Below are positions 61,750 through 64,000 of a stretch of 64,000 nt of DNA, one piece after another. Position numbers and translations under genes: made by a program. The first letter of the stretch is position 1; every line of letters starts with the position of its first letter. The notes beneath the pieces were generated by a model, which saw only the letters and a program-made list of their open reading frames with translations, did not search any database and was not told the origin of the DNA. This DNA comes from Butyrivibrio sp. LC3010 (GTDB lineage: Bacteria > Bacillota > Clostridia > Lachnospirales > Lachnospiraceae). The stretch covers positions 56,546 through 120,545 of the forward strand of contig NZ_AUJU01000015.1 in NCBI RefSeq assembly GCF_000424385.1, given 5' to 3'.

Positions 61750-62190
61750 ATGATTATCAGAAAAATGAGGGAATCAGATTTAATGAGCTTATATGAAATC
61801 ATATCTGATCCCGACGTTATGAAGTATATAGAGGAACCGTATACTTTTGAGAAAACAGAGCAGTTTATCAGGATTGCGGGATTAGCGGAATCTCCTTTGA
61901 TATATGCTGTTGAAAATGATGAAGGTGCATTTGCTGGGTATGTTATTTACCATGACTATGATGAAAATGCCATGGAGTTGGGATGGATATTGAACAAAGA
62001 GTATTGGGGAAAAGGTTACGCAAGTATTCTCACCAAAGAACTCATGGAAAAGGCAAAACAGGCAGGTAAAGACTCTGTAATAGAATGCGATCCCAGACAG
62101 ACAATTACGAAACATATAGCTGAGAAGAATGTGTTTAAATATGAGGGAGAGAATGGTGGGTGCGATATTTATAGATATAGAAGCCATTGA
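61750..62190 (+). CDS. GNAT-family N-acetyltransferase
   Basis: The 146-residue single-domain GNAT contains MIIRKMRESDLMSLYEII at the start, MELGWILNKEYWGKGYASIL (the beta4/pyrophosphate loop, here WGKGYAS) and a C-terminal H-x-AEKNVFKYEGENGG. Acetyl-CoA donor is assumed; the acceptor is unknown. ATG 61723 is in frame and overlaps the previous ORF; ATG 61750, 14 nt after GGAG, gives the typical N-terminus. The start is therefore uncertain. Confidence 0.75.
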   Translation: MIIRKMRESDLMSLYEIISDPDVMKYIEEPYTFEKTEQFIRIAGLAESPLIYAVENDEGAFAGYVIYHDYDENAMELGWILNKEYWGKGYASILTKELMEKAKQAGKDSVIECDPRQTITKHIAEKNVFKYEGENGGCDIYRYRSH

Positions 62191-62280
62191 CTCTATACAG
62201 TGTTCATTTTAGAGTGCTTTCGTTAAAGAGTTTGAGACTTTATAAGTGAGTGTCTCTCCTAACCGAAAGTTCATTACTTT

Positions 62281-62325
62281 CATGTGGAGACGGTAGTTCT
62301 GCTGACAAAGGCAAATGTAAATTGA
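62281..62325 (+). pseudogene. 3' remnant of an RlmD/RumA-family gene
   Basis: Fifteen codons read HVETVVLLTKANVN-stop. The real rlmD ends HVETVALLTKTSGSEG. Ten of the first eleven residues agree while most third codon positions differ, so this is the end of an old paralogue or a displaced 3' end rather than a recent copy. Nothing upstream continues the frame. Confidence 0.5.
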
Positions 62326-62346
62326 TAGCTAGAAAGGCTTAAATAT

Positions 62347-62404
62347 AAGGATTCCGATAGAACGACCTAAAGTTGGGGAGTTCTGCCGGAATCCTTTTTT
62401 GTTG
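62347..62404 (+). terminator. Terminator
   Basis: AAGGATTCCG (62347-62356) / CGGAATCCTT (62387-62396) with inner AGAAC/GTTCT pairing and a TTTTTT run. It probably served the gene whose remnant ends at 62325. Confidence 0.75.
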
Positions 62405-62582
62405 TTCTGTCAGTAGTTCTATACACTGACTTGGCATGGGCGAGGCTGAATAACTATTAGTAAATTAATTAAGTACTTTTTCATTGATGGAGGAAAAACG
62501 ATATGAGTAAAGTTTTAGAACTTAGAGAAAAATGTGTTATATGGTATAATCCGATAGTACATTTTTATCGGAGGGAACTGAT

Positions 62583-62813
62583 ATGGCTAAGAAACATATC
62601 TCAAATGAGGAAAGGCGAGAGCTGGCATGGGATGAAACCAAGGCCAAAAACAGGGAAGACATTGATAGGATGCTTGCTTTTTTGAAGCTTGATTTTAATG
62701 AATTTGATATTGAATATTCAACAAAGTGTAAGCTTCTGATGCTTGGAGATTTCTATGGACGTGACTTGAAAAAGGTTCTGGCAAGGGCAAAAAGCCATTC
62801 TGAGGAATTGTAA
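62583..62813 (+). CDS. Small hypothetical protein, 76 residues
   Basis: CGGAGGG (62569-62575) stands before ATG 62583, with an extended -10 promoter at 62542-62550 and a terminator at 62820, so it has a complete small transcription unit. The protein is highly charged and helical (NEERRELAWDETKAKNREDI), with LLMLGDFYGRDLKKVL near the end. No family is recognised. Confidence 0.6.
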   Translation: MAKKHISNEERRELAWDETKAKNREDIDRMLAFLKLDFNEFDIEYSTKCKLLMLGDFYGRDLKKVLARAKSHSEEL

Positions 62814-62817
62814 AGAA

Positions 62818-62864
62818 AAACGGTACTGTTTAGCATTTTTGCTAAGTGGTACCGTCTTTTTTAT
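62818..62864 (+). terminator. Terminator after the 76-residue ORF
   Basis: ACGGTAC plus TTAGC pair with GCTAA and GTACCGT around an ATTTTT loop, followed by CTTTTTT. Confidence 0.85.
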
Positions 62865-62973
62865 TGAAAGAGCGGCGTCTGTAAATAATTCATATATTTG
62901 GCACATGAAATGTTTTGGATTAAAATATACAAAGAGAGTTAGATGTAGTGGCTAAAGAAGGGGGAAATTTATT

Positions 62974-63627
62974 ATGAGCAGATTCTTTGAGGGAAGAATC
63001 TTTGTTAAACGCTTTTTATGTATTTTGCTTTCAATGATTTTTTTATTGTGTATTCCGGTCAGTGTTAAGGCTGAATCTAATGATGAGGAAGTTATCACAA
63101 AGCAGATTAATACTTTTATGAAAGCGGTAAAGAACTATAATCCCATAAAAATGGATAAATGCTTTAAAAAACCGCAAAGAATATATGTTACAAATGCAGA
63201 ACTGAGAAAACTCATAAAAAAAATGCATAAGGACACGGTTTATAACATCACTTCCATAAATGTATCTGGAAAAAAAGCAGTCGTTACCATAGATTACGAG
63301 TATTACAGTGCAGATGATATTACATATATGGCATTACAGGATAGCTTAAATACTTATCTGAGAACCAAGAAGTTTGATTTTAATAAGATAATCAAGTTTA
63401 TAAAGAAATATTATAAAGATGATTGCGAACTGCATGATGACGGTATGCCAACATATTGCCCAACTATAAAAATACAAATGGAAAAAGTAAAAGGAAAATG
63501 GAAAATAAAGAAATGCAGTAAGAGGCTTTATAATATGACGAATCATGATATATTTGCCACTATGGATTATTTGTTGTCCGGCACATTAAATGAGTCCTCA
63601 ATCTTCACTTTAAATGAGGCTGCATAG
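62974..63627 (+). CDS. Secreted protein of unknown function
   Basis: The 217-residue protein has a signal peptide (VKRFLCILLSMIFLLCIPVS, cleavage after VKA near residue 31). The mature region is Lys-rich, about 110 residues of which (EEVITKQINTFMKAVKNYNP onwards) look like a small alpha+beta domain of the NTF2/DUF4878 type. AAGGGGG precedes the ATG. The reading frame ends one base before a possible transposon end at 63628, so the last residues may have been altered by insertion. Confidence 0.65.
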   Translation: MSRFFEGRIFVKRFLCILLSMIFLLCIPVSVKAESNDEEVITKQINTFMKAVKNYNPIKMDKCFKKPQRIYVTNAELRKLIKKMHKDTVYNITSINVSGKKAVVTIDYEYYSADDITYMALQDSLNTYLRTKKFDFNKIIKFIKKYYKDDCELHDDGMPTYCPTIKIQMEKVKGKWKIKKCSKRLYNMTNHDIFATMDYLLSGTLNESSIFTLNEAA

Positions 63628-63665
63628 GGTGTCAGACAAAGGGTACAGTTAGATTGTTTGACACC
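63628..63665. mobile_element. Possible terminal inverted repeat of a transposon
   Basis: GGTGTCAGACAA (63628-63639) and TTGTTTGACACC (63654-63665) are inverted with one mismatch. The TGTCA start next to an ExeA/TniB-like ATPase gene fits the edge of a DDE transposon, but it could equally be a plain hairpin; the far end is outside the window. Confidence 0.35.
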
Positions 63666-63729
63666 TGATTTTCTGATTATATAAATGAAATCATCCCTCA
63701 CGCACTTTAAATGAGTGAGGGATGTAATC

Positions 63730-64000
63730 CTAACCAAGTTCGCAGTCATTGACTGCCTGCATGACGATGTCGGTTGTAATGAGATCAGCTTTGGCGCTGT
63801 CACCTATAAGGAGACTGGCGTTACAGTACTTGTTTATGAGACGCGGAGTTCCATCAGCTGCGTTGAGTATTGCTTCTATTGCTGCATCATCAAAGATGGT
63901 CTGATTACAGCCAGCACCTTTGAGCTTTTCAGAGATATAGCTGCGGCCTTCTTCCTTGGTCACACCATCAAGGTTGTAGTTCATGACGATTCTCTGCCTG
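63730..64000 (-). CDS. ExeA/TniB-like AAA+ ATPase, C-terminal part (5' end outside window)
   Basis: On the minus strand the frame is open at the window edge and ends at 63730. The visible 90 residues read RQRIVMNYNLDGVTKEEG..., then the AIEAILNAADGTPRLINKYC block, the C-terminal helical (sensor 2) part of ExeA-type AAA ATPases that work with DDE transposases. Walker motifs lie outside the window. A minus-strand hairpin CATCCCTCAC/GTGAGTGAGGGATG just past the stop may terminate it. Confidence 0.6.
   Translation of the reverse strand, partial: RQRIVMNYNLDGVTKEEGRSYISEKLKGAGCNQTIFDDAAIEAILNAADGTPRLINKYCNASLLIGDSAKADLITTDIVMQAVNDCELG

Larger units (their letters stand above)
62191..62582. other. 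Gene-free stretch with rlmD-like remnant and terminator
   Basis: It holds the short coding remnant at 62281, the terminator at 62347, and an extended -10 promoter TGGTATAAT (TATAAT at 62545-62550) for the small gene at 62583. A 60-codon frame from ATG 62503 has a good GGAGG upstream but runs through that promoter. Confidence 0.45.

Noticed and set aside
62503..62685. 60-codon ORF starting MSKVLELREK
   Set aside because: It has a good GGAGG, and the first ten residues recall the N-terminus of some phage capsid proteins, but it then runs through the extended -10 promoter and ribosome binding site of the next gene. At most a tiny remnant.

Overview
The window reads as the chromosome of a low-GC anaerobic Firmicute. 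It most resembles a Lachnospiraceae of the Butyrivibrio/Pseudobutyrivibrio type; this is inferred from gene order, protein flavour and the abundance of intergenic hairpin repeats, not from any database search. Two classic Firmicutes core clusters dominate: pyrH-frr-uppS-cdsA-dxr-rseP-ispG-polC (11.9-22.8 kb) and rimP-nusA-ylxR-ylxQ-infB-rbfA-nrnA-truB-ribF-rpsO-pnp (28.0-39.6 kb). A third housekeeping run follows: deoB, prfC, then asp23-nusB-xseA-xseB-ispA-dxs-tlyA-nadK-argR-recN (46.1-55.1 kb), DUF1836-pcrA and rlmD (55.3-60.2 kb). Together they cover UMP kinase, ribosome recycling and maturation, the MEP isoprenoid route (dxs, dxr, ispG, ispA, uppS), phospholipid precursor synthesis, replication (PolC), RNA decay (pnp, nrnA) and DNA repair.

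Region by region. 0-1.7 kb: the end of an ABC-exporter membrane subunit, a truncated Asp/Glu racemase and a three-frame pseudogene. 2-9.6 kb: a patchwork of single genes (GNAT, HAD phosphatase, glutathione peroxidase with a textbook promoter, a GGDEF-EAL protein, thrH, truA, a secreted protein) separated by hairpin elements and tandem repeats. 9.8-22.8 kb: a polysaccharide deacetylase and a bactofilin precede the pyrH...polC cluster, where rpsB-tsf would often be. 22.8-28 kb: an insertion between polC and rimP, holding a secreted protein, a small tRNA-Glu-linked island, xylB, and a folate ECF component under a THF riboswitch. 28-60.2 kb: mostly core genes with short or overlapping junctions. 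60.2-64 kb: accessory DNA with a putative PD-(D/E)XK nuclease, a GNAT enzyme, small proteins, a remnant of an rlmD-like gene, and the edge of a transposon carrying an ExeA/TniB-like ATPase.

The most unusual locus is at 23.7-25.1 kb. The 3' end of an intact tRNA-Glu(CTC) gene is duplicated 1.3 kb downstream as a 49-bp direct repeat. Between the copies are a matching sub-terminal repeat at each end, a sigma-A-type promoter overlaid by a perfect 8-bp inverted repeat, a likely structured RNA of about 180 nt ending in a perfect 14-bp terminator, and one gene for a PBECR4-like (Barnase/EndoU/RelE-type) protein. No integrase is present. It looks like a minimal, integrase-less tRNA island carrying an RNA-gated toxin-like gene. 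A second pattern worth following is a pair of hairpin elements 53 kb apart that share a central core while their complementary arms differ.
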